Shown here one piece after another: positions 42,001-49,935 of a DNA stretch of 64,000 nucleotides (position 1 is its first letter; each line of letters begins with the position of its first letter). The stretch is from Acidithiobacillus acidisediminis (GTDB taxonomy: Bacteria > Pseudomonadota > Gammaproteobacteria > Acidithiobacillales > Acidithiobacillaceae): contig NZ_JALQCS010000001.1 of the NCBI RefSeq assembly GCF_023277115.1, positions 2,040,001 to 2,104,000 on the forward strand. The letters run 5' to 3'. The notes under the pieces were generated by a model. It did no database searches, was not told the origin of the DNA, and saw nothing but the letters and a program-made list of their open reading frames with translations. Position numbers and translations under genes: made by a program.

Positions 42001-42614
42001 CTGTGGTGCACCGGTCACTGAAGGATCCGGAAACCGAATTTACTTCATCCTTGAAAGATTCTCGATTCCAGAATTATTGCAAGGCCATACAGGCGCTAGA
42101 GCCTTCTGGTGATATCGCCAAGGCCATGGAGATGGCCAAGATTCCGCCGGAGTTGCCAAAGAAATCGGAAGATCTGCAAAAGGAACTGGTTTCTGTAGAT
42201 GTCCACGGTCGAGACGGTGCCAAATATGTCGTTTCTTTGGCAGAAGGTAAGGACGATACCGTAGTGGCCAAGTTGCAAGCCGGCGAAAAGTCTGCGGTCG
42301 CTGAACTTCAGCAGGTGTATACGACCGATACGAGTATCCCCTACCTGGGTGCCCGCATGGAACTGGATGGCAAGAGTGTCGGCGTGCGGATCTCCAATGG
42401 GGGGAATGGTGCCCTGAACATCGATGTCATGAGCAGAAAAGGAATGTCCGCTTGGGAAAAACTGAACGTGGATCCCTCTCGTGTCCCGGCGAATAGCATT
42501 GATGGTCCCGCCGGAGACTGGATAAAGACCATGCTCAGAATCGAGGAAAAGAGCCCGCAGAAAGCGCAAGGCTACCAGCGGTCTGCCAACCAGGAACTGA
42601 ATCTGGGAATCTGA
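39072..42614 (+). CDS. Giant polyvalent mobile-element protein with DUF2958-like domain
   Basis: 1180 residues, following the ArdC-type gene after 23 bases. Residues about 390-490 (SLRYFGPGDQQWFIIEKDRG, AFGLADLGMGFPEMGYINIE) match DUF2958, usual on conjugative plasmids. Helical coiled segments surround AEKLMERMDERAEKLAPADF and LSEFGENFRERFRERLK. The C-terminus repeats the type of domain seen at the end of the ArdC protein. No signal or helicase motif. Probably an injected or transferred multi-function factor. Confidence 0.6.
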   Translation: MADITLEDMDFGFDSPEPEKSAIAIGDFVVLRDFDDLPYTTGYVVGNVIDQEVWLMKVARAADDGLRIHPGEIFSADHVQGHLVSQVKGVVSSDLAAESALDVNINGQSSIIVPNAPKAQIISSLMRMDEQERLPIEYPGSDRMALPIVIMTNADYYQERIRDLGDGLTRRVIPSKEISGVLDFVNAAGFVLDTADGRVYLSTGREISEEDMTWLKSIEEKHGQVVFQAEDNGVRIQDLETGRSILQTGPEMIHEHLMDEIILYRDEGVFGASRTTNTVSGIVFAVHNESSVEMVAEDGGHFLVHGPRPMTPEQEESLKQAAQDGARVKIDYSESHWGEVARVNELQASRDPLLTSVPMNLAPFIGNRQVEATEHLLRRSEERQFYSDKMRELSAIVQSMPSTYETDGKPDAERPVSLRYFGPGDQQWFIIEKDRGDPENKDFGQTQAFGLADLGMGFPEMGYINIEEITRLGAELDYHFTPTTLLEVKKEHYPELVQDTAPALDADLVAHLETRNRVRQGELGADGLPFSGGSEGFPGGLPTGLGGDPIANAEAFLRNHVMRNPEQAAQWVAALRGNPEEYAQASGLEGDNIRLIAAQMEGGINRIRSPRVGDLVRFEPHDKDPLHGEPYSGRVIDALDTSGGDIRYHLRAETGQDRGTEATVYGLNGSFRLIDLEQAYGFDRNAPEHLSPEQKALAEYWAFYDQMPERAEKLMERMDERAEKLAPADFRGYSEWMRDFSKDAEKVFGIIAEGPNRGAAEPEMKLSDAFPGKYIGDFPEVQAARRQAAHVGEQLSEFGENFRERFRERLKAYGADLVKANDFKSQQEMILATYWKHGIEAGPDSPMVGKLLTAVENKDLKTMLPWIGHNSQNPATEEAFTRLTGVALGKTQKARVEQLEAWAGPERVEALHKERSDLAKARAEEEPRKDLRRAFDALYGMSVQVSANSTEILDGQKWIEYKVAEGYTHVISRKRGAVVHRSLKDPETEFTSSLKDSRFQNYCKAIQALEPSGDIAKAMEMAKIPPELPKKSEDLQKELVSVDVHGRDGAKYVVSLAEGKDDTVVAKLQAGEKSAVAELQQVYTTDTSIPYLGARMELDGKSVGVRISNGGNGALNIDVMSRKGMSAWEKLNVDPSRVPANSIDGPAGDWIKTMLRIEEKSPQKAQGYQRSANQELNLGI

Positions 42615-42673
42615 GTGCCATGATTTTTCGCTATACCCAGAAAGCAAACTTGCAAGATAGGATGGAATGAATC

Positions 42674-42741
42674 ATGGCGTTTTGGGACAAGCTGCGTGGC
42701 AACAAAAAGCAATCCGTTTGCAATCTGTGGATCGGGTCATC
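42674..42741 (+). pseudogene. 5' stub of an element gene cut by the Tn7-like insertion
   Basis: ATG 42674 (AGGATGGAATGAATC upstream) begins MAFWDKLRGNKKQSV and is interrupted after about 23 codons where the transposon terminus TGTTAACGG starts. The rest of the gene should lie beyond the missing left end. This fixes the target of insertion. Confidence 0.6.
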
Positions 42742-42827
42742 TGTTAACGGACAAAAAAGTATCATCCCGGACAAAATAGTTTCATCCTGAACAAAAAAGT
42801 ATCATCCCTGACAAAAAAGTATCATCC
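42742..42827 (+). repeat. Tn7-like right end with four TnsB-site repeats
   Basis: The terminus TGTTAACGGACAAAAAAG parallels Tn7's TGTGGGCGGACAAAATAG. Four copies of GGACAAAAAAGTATCATCC or close variants begin at 42749, 42769, 42789 and 42809, a strict 20-bp period. Overlapping TnsB sites are the mark of the Tn7 right end, next to which tnsA lies in Tn7, as here. Confidence 0.8.
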
Positions 42828-43035
42828 TATGTTTTCAGCTTTGGAGTGAAGGTGTATGCTGATCCACAGATCACCAGGTTGGGGATACCTACTATGGCTC
42901 GTCGGCGTTACGCGTTTGATGAAGACTGTTAATCAGCGTGCAAAAGTGAACAGGTGCAGGTAGGAATCAGCGTCGAAAACTGAACACCTGCTACCCTCTC
43001 GGGATTTGGCCCGGGAGGTACCTGGAGTGCTTTGC

Positions 43036-44541
43036 ATGGAAACGATTGCCAAGATTCGCCTGCTGTACCACGTTAAGAAGAAGTCCATCAGCGAGATAGC
43101 CCGGCAGTTTCGCTTGTCGCGGAACACGGTCTACAAGTACCTGCACCACGATGGAGATGTCCCCAAGTACACCCGCCGGTCCTCGGCGAAGCCCCAACTC
43201 GGGCCTCATGAGGCCATTCTGCAGAAGTGGGTGGAGACCGAATCGCATCTGCCCCGCAAGCAGCGTCGGACGGCGCGCCGACTCTTTGAGGATCTGCGCA
43301 AGGAGGGCTATACCGGGGCCTACGATAGCGTCCAGCGCTGGGTGAAGCACTGGAAGGTCGTTGAGCATCCGGGCGTGCAGAAGGCCTATATCCCTCTAGT
43401 CTTTCGCCCTGGCGAGGCCTATCAGTTCGACTGGAGCACCGAGACGGTCGTTTTGGGCGGCGTGACGCACACCGTGAAGGTGGCGCAATTTCGGCTCACC
43501 CATAGCCGGATGTCTTTCGTTCGGGCCTATCCCAGGGAGACCCAGGAAATGGTCTTTGCCGCCCACCAGGAGGCCTTTGCCGCCTTTGGCGGGGTGCCCG
43601 AGCGGGGGATTTACGACAACCCCAAGACCATTGTCGACATGGTCTACCGCAAGCTCGTTGAGGGACAAGATCGGGAGTTCAATCCCCGGTTCCTGGCGAT
43701 GATGAACCACTATCTCATCGACCCCACCGCCTGCACGGTGGCGGCCGGCTGGGAGAAGGGGCAGGTCGAGAACCAGGTGGATACGCTGCGCAAGTGGTTC
43801 TTCACCCCCACGCCGCGCTTCGATGACATCGACCAGCTCAATGCCTGGCTCTGGCAACAGTGCGTGGAACGCGCGCAGAGCGAGGCTCACCCCGAGCAGA
43901 AGGACCGCAGCATCTGGGAAGTCTTCCAGGAGGAGCAGTCCTCCCTGCGCGCCTTTCGGGCAACCTTCGATGGATACGTCGAGGTGCGGGCGCGGGTGTC
44001 CAAGACCTGCCTGGTGACGGTGGATCGGAACCAGTACAGCGTGCCGGCCCAATACGCGGGCCAGTACCTGCAGGTACGCCGCTATGTGGACCGTATCCTG
44101 GTCCTGCACGAAGGCCAGGCGGTGGCCAGCCATCGGCGGCATATGGGGCGCGGCCAGGTCTTCACGGATGTCATCCACTACCTGGATGTCCTGGAGCGCA
44201 AGCCCGGTGCCCTGCGCAACGGGCGCCCCTTCCAGGAGCTGCCTCGCGCCATCACCTCAGTGCGTCAACGGCTGCAAAGCAAGCCCTTGGGGGATCGGGA
44301 GTTCGTCACCGTACTCCTGATGGCACGGGAATACGGCATCGACAATCTGGAAACCGCCTGCGCCATGGCCCTGGAGCAGGGTGCCGTGAATGCCGCGGTG
44401 GTACTGAACCTTATGCATCGTTTGGCGAATCCGCTGCCCCCGGCCCCGGTGTGTACGCCGGAGGCTCTGCGTTTGCAGGATGAGCCCCGTGCGGACTGTG
44501 CCCGCTACGACTTGCTGCGGGGGAATGCCTATGTCCACTGA
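43036..44541 (+). CDS. istA: IS21 transposase IstA
   Basis: 501 residues from ATG 43036. [23 protein letters not shown], then an integrase core: [14 protein letters not shown] (first Asp), [10 protein letters not shown] (second Asp) and [18 protein letters not shown] (Glu). C-terminal Mu-type beta region with [18 protein letters not shown]. It overlaps istB by 11 bases. Confidence 0.93.
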   Translation: METIAKIRLLYHVKKKSISEIARQFRLSRNTVYKYLHHDGDVPKYTRRSSAKPQLGPHEAILQKWVETESHLPRKQRRTARRLFEDLRKEGYTGAYDSVQRWVKHWKVVEHPGVQKAYIPLVFRPGEAYQFDWSTETVVLGGVTHTVKVAQFRLTHSRMSFVRAYPRETQEMVFAAHQEAFAAFGGVPERGIYDNPKTIVDMVYRKLVEGQDREFNPRFLAMMNHYLIDPTACTVAAGWEKGQVENQVDTLRKWFFTPTPRFDDIDQLNAWLWQQCVERAQSEAHPEQKDRSIWEVFQEEQSSLRAFRATFDGYVEVRARVSKTCLVTVDRNQYSVPAQYAGQYLQVRRYVDRILVLHEGQAVASHRRHMGRGQVFTDVIHYLDVLERKPGALRNGRPFQELPRAITSVRQRLQSKPLGDREFVTVLLMAREYGIDNLETACAMALEQGAVNAAVVLNLMHRLANPLPPAPVCTPEALRLQDEPRADCARYDLLRGNAYVH

Positions 44542-45262
44542 GCTGCTGCAATCCCTGCGTGCTCTGCATCTCTATGGCATGGCCCTGGCGGTGGAGGATT
44601 GGATGGACCAGCGCCTACCTCAGGATCCCGAGACGTGGTTGGGGCAACTCCTCGCCGCGGAAAGCCAGGAACGCAGCAATCGTAGCCTCCTCTACCAGAT
44701 GCGTACCGCACGTTTCCCCGCCCAGCGCGGCCTGGAAGACTTCGACTTTACCGAGAGTCCCGTGGACCAGAAGGCGCTACAACGACTTGCCGAGGGCCAC
44801 AATCTGGGCGCCGCCCACAACATCATCTTCGTCGGTGGTACTGGGACCGGGAAAACCCATCTCGCACTGGCTCTCGGACACGCTGCCATCTACCAGGGCC
44901 ATCGTGTGCGCTGGTTCAACGTCGTCGATCTGGTCAATCAATTGGAGCAGGAAAAGACCCGTGGCCAGAGTGGCCGCCTGGTCAAAACCCTGCTGAACAT
45001 GAACCTCGTCGTCCTCGATGAGCTGGGCTACTTACCCTTCTCCGAGTCCGGTGGCGCCTTGCTCTTTCACCTGATCAGCAAGCTCTACGAGCACACCGCG
45101 CTGATCGTCACCACGAACCTCTCCTTCGGGGAATGGGTCCAGGTCTTCGGCGACGCCAAGATGACCACCGCCATGCTCGATCGCCTCACCCACCACTGCG
45201 ACATCATCGAGACAGGGAACGACTCCTACCGCTACAAACAGCGCCGCTCTCTCCCCCTCTGA
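44531..45262 (+). CDS. istB: IS21 helper ATPase IstB
   Basis: 243 residues from ATG 44531. Walker [21 protein letters not shown], Walker [19 protein letters not shown], and the IstB end [20 protein letters not shown] with YRYKQR. DnaA/DnaC-like AAA+ regulator of IstA. Confidence 0.93.
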   Translation: MSTELLQSLRALHLYGMALAVEDWMDQRLPQDPETWLGQLLAAESQERSNRSLLYQMRTARFPAQRGLEDFDFTESPVDQKALQRLAEGHNLGAAHNIIFVGGTGTGKTHLALALGHAAIYQGHRVRWFNVVDLVNQLEQEKTRGQSGRLVKTLLNMNLVVLDELGYLPFSESGGALLFHLISKLYEHTALIVTTNLSFGEWVQVFGDAKMTTAMLDRLTHHCDIIETGNDSYRYKQRRSLPL

Positions 45263-46116
45263 AACTGTTCAAAATTGGACGCTGACACCTGTTCAAATTT
45301 CGACGCTGATTGACATGAAGACAAAATCGCGCGCTTCCAGAAAGAAGGGCGAGGGCGAGGCCGCGGTACAAGTTACAAGCCGTGGCTGACCATACAGGAT
45401 GTGGCCTCCCATGGCCGCTCACATCGAATTGCCGGAATCAAGACCGGCCGCGTACACCACCTCCTCTCCGACATCGAGCGGGATGCTTTTTACCAGTTTG
45501 ACTGGGCGGATACCGTTACGGACATCCGCGAGCAGTATCCCCTCGACCGTGAATACACCCGCCGTATTGCCGCGGATCTCGATATAAAGCATCCGCGAGA
45601 CGCCGCTACGGAAATAGTCATGACTACGGATTTTTTGGTCGATATCGCTTATGAAGGGAAGCTGAGGCAGTTGGCCCGTGCCGTCAAGCCCGCCAGCGAA
45701 CTCGAAAAACCTCGCGTCATCGATAAGTTGGAAATCGAACGGCGCTATTGGGTACAGCAGGGCGTGGACTGGGGAATCATCACTGAGCGAGATATCCCCG
45801 AAGCAATGGTCACCAACATTGCATGGCTGCATCCCTATATTACACTTGACCAATTGACCGCGCCTTACGAAGGTTACTATCAAGAAAAGGCACGCCTGCT
45901 GTTGCGGGCACTCCCGTCCCATCCCGCAACCACCTTGAGGCAATTCTGCCTGGCCATGGACCAGAAACTTGCTATGCATGTGGGCGACAGTCTCCTGCTT
46001 GTCCGTCACCTCTTGGCACGGAAGGCGATTTCCTGTCCCATGGATACGGCTATTACGGACACCTGGCCATTGCGTCAATTTCAGGTGCCCACGGAGGAAT
46101 CCAGGAGGGCCAGCGG

Positions 46117-48285
46117 ATGAAGGATTTGTCTGTGAATCTTTTGCTGGAGTTTCCGGAGGAACACCGAGTTGAGCGTGTGCTCTGGATTGATCCGGGAATG
46201 CGGGGTCTATATGCCATCGACATTCGCGATGCCAATGCCCTGCCAGAATTCTACCAAGCGGAAGAAATAGAGAAGATGCGCGATGCCGGCGAGTGGCGTG
46301 TGGTTGAGAATGACCCATGGCTACTCGCACTGGCGGATGAAAACATATCAGAGATCTACCGGGACAAACGCGACTCCGCTTGGGAGACGATTCGTCCGCT
46401 GATTTTTGATCAACCGGCCATTTTCGATGCCATTGCCCGTAGTGAAGCGGTTAAAAGGGGCATGGAAGAATCTGGAGTAACCAAGCAAACGATTTACCGT
46501 TTTCTGCGCCGGTATTGGCAGCGCGGCATGACACCCAACGCTCTGCTGCCCGATTATGCGCGGTGTGGTGGGCTGGGCAAAGACAAATCCGTTTCTGAAA
46601 AAAAACGCGGGCGCATTCCTGATCGAGACGATCTGGGCGTCAACGTGACGTCAGAGATGCGGCAGCTATTTCGCGCTGTTGCCACAAAGAAGTTCATCAC
46701 CAATAGTCAGTTGGATTTTCGAGGTGCCTACGACGAGCTGATCGCCGATAATTTTTGCGAACGCGTCATCAACGAACACACCGGCCAGCAGGAACTGGTT
46801 CCGCAAAAAGATATTCCCAGCTTGCGGCAATTCCGCTACTGGTATGAGAAGGATAACGACGTCTTCCGTCTGGATCGTATACGCCGCACCCCCAGAGTAT
46901 ATGACAAGGATATGCGGGCAATCCTGGGATCCTCCACGGCCGAAACCGTTGGCCCGGCATCGCGTTATCAGATTGATGCCACCATCGCGGACGTATACCT
47001 GGTTTCCAGATACGACCGCACCATGATCGTGGGGCGACCCGTACTCTATATCGTGATAGACGTCTTCAGCAGAATGATTGCGGGCGTATACGTGGGCCTG
47101 GAAGGTCCGTCCTGGGTCAGCGCGATGATGGCGCTGACGAACGCCGTAACGTCAAAAGTGGCCTATTGCCGTCAGTTCGGTGTTGATATTCAGGAAGCGG
47201 ATTGGCCGTGTCAGGCCATGCCCGACGTATTGCTGGGCGATAAGGGAGAAATTGCGGGCAAGACCATAGAGACGCTCATCAAGAATTATCAGGTGCACGT
47301 CGAGAATGCCGCACCGTACCGTGCGGACTGGAAAGGCATCGTGGAACAGCGGTTTCGTTTGCTTCCCGCGCGTTTCAAGGCCTTTACGCCGGGCTTTGTT
47401 GCTCCGGATTACCAAGAGCGCGGCGCCAGGGACTACCGCCTCGACGCGACTCTCGATATAGACCAGTTCACCCGCATCATTCTCTACTGCATCCTGTATT
47501 ACAACAATCAGCACCCGCTCAGTGAATATGAAAAGTCACCGGATATGATCGCCGACCGGGTACCGGAAATTCCTTGCGAGTTGTGGGAGTGGGGTGTTGC
47601 CCGTCGTAGTGGCAGCTTACGCGCATTCGCGCCGGAAAAAGTCCAGTTGAGCTTGATGCCGAGCGACGATGCGACCGTCACCGCTACAGGAATCCGCTAT
47701 GCGACCTGCTTTTACACCTGTGAAAAAGCGATGGAAGAGCACTGGTTCGAACGCGCACGCCAAAAGGGACGCTGGAAAGTTCGAATTTCCTATGATCCTC
47801 GCCACATGGACGAGATTTATCTGCACGAAGACGTCAAGCGCGGGAAATTTATCCCCTGCACGCTCACAGAGAAAAGCCGTCATCATCGGGGTCGAATGCT
47901 ATGGGAAATTCTTCAGGTAAATGGCGAAGAGAGGCGAAGCCAAAGGAATCATGAGCCGCAAGTCCTTCGTAGCCGCATCAACTTGAATGAAAAAATTAAG
48001 GGGATCGTGAATGAGGCGGAAGCCATGCGATCGGAAGCACCTCCACCCTCTGGCAGCGCGCGTCAGCGGACAGGAAACATCCGCGAAAATCGTAGCAAGG
48101 AGAGTCAGGAAAACAGAAAGCGGGAGGCTTTCAGGATGCTTCCTCCCAGTGAGGAAGCGCCGGGAACTGCGGCAGTGCTGCCTTTTCCCAAAACAAAAGA
48201 GGCCGACGATTATCGTCTCCCCGGGATAGCGGATATTATGCGCGGGCAACGGGAGGATCAGGGTGATGACGACCACGGCGGATGA
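46117..48285 (+). CDS. tnsB: Tn7-like transposase TnsB
   Basis: 722 residues; ATG 46117 overlaps the tnsA stop. HTH regions (KQTIYRFLRRYWQRGMTPNA) precede the DDE integrase core: YQIDATIADVYLV (first Asp), VLLGDKGEIAGKTIE (second Asp) and APYRADWKGIVEQRFRL (Glu). C-terminal beta domain and a basic disordered tail (SQENRKREAF), which in Tn7 contacts TnsC. It cuts 3' ends and joins strands. Confidence 0.93.
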   Translation: MKDLSVNLLLEFPEEHRVERVLWIDPGMRGLYAIDIRDANALPEFYQAEEIEKMRDAGEWRVVENDPWLLALADENISEIYRDKRDSAWETIRPLIFDQPAIFDAIARSEAVKRGMEESGVTKQTIYRFLRRYWQRGMTPNALLPDYARCGGLGKDKSVSEKKRGRIPDRDDLGVNVTSEMRQLFRAVATKKFITNSQLDFRGAYDELIADNFCERVINEHTGQQELVPQKDIPSLRQFRYWYEKDNDVFRLDRIRRTPRVYDKDMRAILGSSTAETVGPASRYQIDATIADVYLVSRYDRTMIVGRPVLYIVIDVFSRMIAGVYVGLEGPSWVSAMMALTNAVTSKVAYCRQFGVDIQEADWPCQAMPDVLLGDKGEIAGKTIETLIKNYQVHVENAAPYRADWKGIVEQRFRLLPARFKAFTPGFVAPDYQERGARDYRLDATLDIDQFTRIILYCILYYNNQHPLSEYEKSPDMIADRVPEIPCELWEWGVARRSGSLRAFAPEKVQLSLMPSDDATVTATGIRYATCFYTCEKAMEEHWFERARQKGRWKVRISYDPRHMDEIYLHEDVKRGKFIPCTLTEKSRHHRGRMLWEILQVNGEERRSQRNHEPQVLRSRINLNEKIKGIVNEAEAMRSEAPPPSGSARQRTGNIRENRSKESQENRKREAFRMLPPSEEAPGTAAVLPFPKTKEADDYRLPGIADIMRGQREDQGDDDHGG

Positions 48286-49924
48286 GGACCTCACGTTGCC
48301 CGAATATCGGGATAACCCCTTTATCGCGAAATTGCCGCCTCCCATGTCAACGCATGACGCCTTGCTGGCCATGGCGGCTCCACCCACCTTCAACGCGGCG
48401 GAGCGCGGTTATCCCGCGCATCTGCGCGCCCATTGCATCTCGCGGCTTAAAGGCTATTTTGAGCCGCTGGAAACCCACCTCAGCCTGGAAGCAAAATTTG
48501 GCCTTCTGATCCGTCAAGGTTATCTGTGCCGCAACCCCACCACGGCTGACTATACCCGCCGCGTCCGGGAAGGCGCTACCCGGGTATTTGAAAAGGATCT
48601 CATGGCCGGCGGACGTTCTGTCCGGTCAACCGCGAGCAGTTTTGCGCTGATTGGATGTTCCGGCATCGGCAAAAGCTACGGCATGGCCAGAATATTGGAG
48701 TTATATCCGCAAAAAATTCACCATGCCGAGCCCCGCAGTATCGACCAAGTGGTTTGGCTCAAGCTGGATAGTCCGCACAAAGGGTCGCCCAAGCAGCTTT
48801 GCATCAGCTTCTTTCGGAGCATGGATGACTTGTTGGGCACGCGTTATAGCGCGCAATTTGGGAGTAGCCGGCGATCTGTCGATGAGATGATGGTGCATAT
48901 GGCGCATGTCGCGAACTTGCACGCATTGGGTGTGCTGATTGTCGATGAAATCCAGCACATTCGGGAAGCGCCAGGTACTGGGGCAGAAGCGCTGTTGAAC
49001 TTCCTCGTGACCCTGGTGAACACCATTGGTATCCCGGTGATCCTCATCGGCACGATGGGCGCGCTGCCCCTGTTGCAGGGAGATTTCCGGCAGGCACGTC
49101 GAGCGAGCGGTCTGGGGAGTCTGGTTTGGGAGCGCATGGAGAACGAGCCGACCTGGAATTACTTTGTCGAGCGAATGTGGACCTACCAGTGGACGCGGGA
49201 GATATCCCTGCTTACCGACGAAGTCCGTCGGGTATTATACGAGGAGAGTCAGGGAATTGTGGACGTGTTGATCAATCTCTTCATGATGGCGCAGCTGCGC
49301 GCCATTCAGCTCGGGGTTCTGAACCGTCGCCCTGAACGTATCGACGCTGGTCTGTTGCGGCAGGTGGCTAGTGAGCACATGCGGCTTATCGCGCCCATGA
49401 TCAATGCGTTGAAACGTGGGGATCGCGAGGCGATCGCACAATATGATGATATCCGCCCCATGCAGGACCAGGTTCTGCAGGTGTTCAGCGACGCGCTGAG
49501 TTGCATGCCAGGGCAACCTGTCCTCGCCATCCGCTCTCCGGTGGCTTCGGTCACGACCGAAAAGGCGGCAAGCACGCATCTGGATGTGCGCGGCATCCTT
49601 CTGCCTATCTTGGCGCAGCTCGGGTTGGCTGGGGACATCGCGGAAATCCTGGTGGCGGAAGCCGAAGCAGAGCATCCGGGCCTGTCTGCGCTAGATCTCG
49701 TGGGCATTATTACGGCTAAATTACGTGATCGCGCACCCGCCAATCCCTCTAAGAAACCGCACAAGTCGACTACAATCGCTACTAAAACCGCGAAAACACC
49801 CCTTCCCGTGGATGCGCAGGACCTCCGGACGATCATCTCGGCCAAAAAAGAGGGCGTATCCGCTTACGACGCATTGCTTGCGGCGGGCGCCGTTAAACCG
49901 CCGATGGCCGATCTCGCGAGCTGA
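48266..49924 (+). CDS. tnsC: Tn7-like regulator ATPase TnsC
   Basis: 552 residues from ATG 48266 (GTG 48263 is also possible), overlapping tnsB by 20 bases. Walker A ALIGCSGIGKSYGMARILEL, Walker B LGVLIVDEIQHIREAPGTG, sensor VILIGTMGALPLL and Arg finger region DFRQARRASGLGS. It assesses the target and activates TnsAB. Confidence 0.93.
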   Translation: MTTTADEDLTLPEYRDNPFIAKLPPPMSTHDALLAMAAPPTFNAAERGYPAHLRAHCISRLKGYFEPLETHLSLEAKFGLLIRQGYLCRNPTTADYTRRVREGATRVFEKDLMAGGRSVRSTASSFALIGCSGIGKSYGMARILELYPQKIHHAEPRSIDQVVWLKLDSPHKGSPKQLCISFFRSMDDLLGTRYSAQFGSSRRSVDEMMVHMAHVANLHALGVLIVDEIQHIREAPGTGAEALLNFLVTLVNTIGIPVILIGTMGALPLLQGDFRQARRASGLGSLVWERMENEPTWNYFVERMWTYQWTREISLLTDEVRRVLYEESQGIVDVLINLFMMAQLRAIQLGVLNRRPERIDAGLLRQVASEHMRLIAPMINALKRGDREAIAQYDDIRPMQDQVLQVFSDALSCMPGQPVLAIRSPVASVTTEKAASTHLDVRGILLPILAQLGLAGDIAEILVAEAEAEHPGLSALDLVGIITAKLRDRAPANPSKKPHKSTTIATKTAKTPLPVDAQDLRTIISAKKEGVSAYDALLAAGAVKPPMADLAS

Positions 49925-49935
49925 AAAAGCCGCCC

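Larger units (their letters stand above)
42927..45315 (+). mobile_element. IS21-family insertion sequence (2,389 bp) inside tnsA
   Basis: The ends TGTTAATCAGCGT (left) and, inverted, TGTCAATCAGCGT (right) are terminal repeats; GAACAGGTG recurs inside both ends, as in IS21 multiple terminal repeats. TGAAGAC flanks both sides (42920-42926 and 45316-45322), a 7-bp target duplication. istA and istB are intact, so it may be active and recent. Confidence 0.9.
42894..46120 (+). pseudogene. tnsA: tnsA split by an IS21-family insertion
   Basis: The start ATG 42894 encodes MARRRYAFDED, then the IS intervenes. From 45323 the frame continues KIARFQKEGRGRGRGTSYKP and runs to 46120. Removing 42927-45322 restores one frame of about 276 residues aligned with Tn7 TnsA (HGRSHRIAGIKTGRVHHLLS; catalytic Asp in TTDFLVDI and Lys in AVKPASELE). 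TnsA cuts the 5' ends of the element. The remaining ORF from GTG 45401 keeps the catalytic residues but lacks about 37 N-terminal residues. Without TnsA, TnsB would give replicative cointegrates. Confidence 0.85.

Noticed and set aside
39492-42011. An 839-codon minus-strand ORF opposite the giant polyvalent protein
   Set aside because: Its residues are irregular (rich in Arg, His, Cys, Pro runs) and show no domain, while the plus frame has DUF2958 and natural composition. It is a shadow of high-GC codon use.
42749-42827. Four 20-bp repeats considered as plasmid iterons or a CRISPR remnant
   Set aside because: They begin 7 bases from a TGT terminus, lie before tnsA and match Tn7 TnsB-site sequence, so the transposon-end reading is better.
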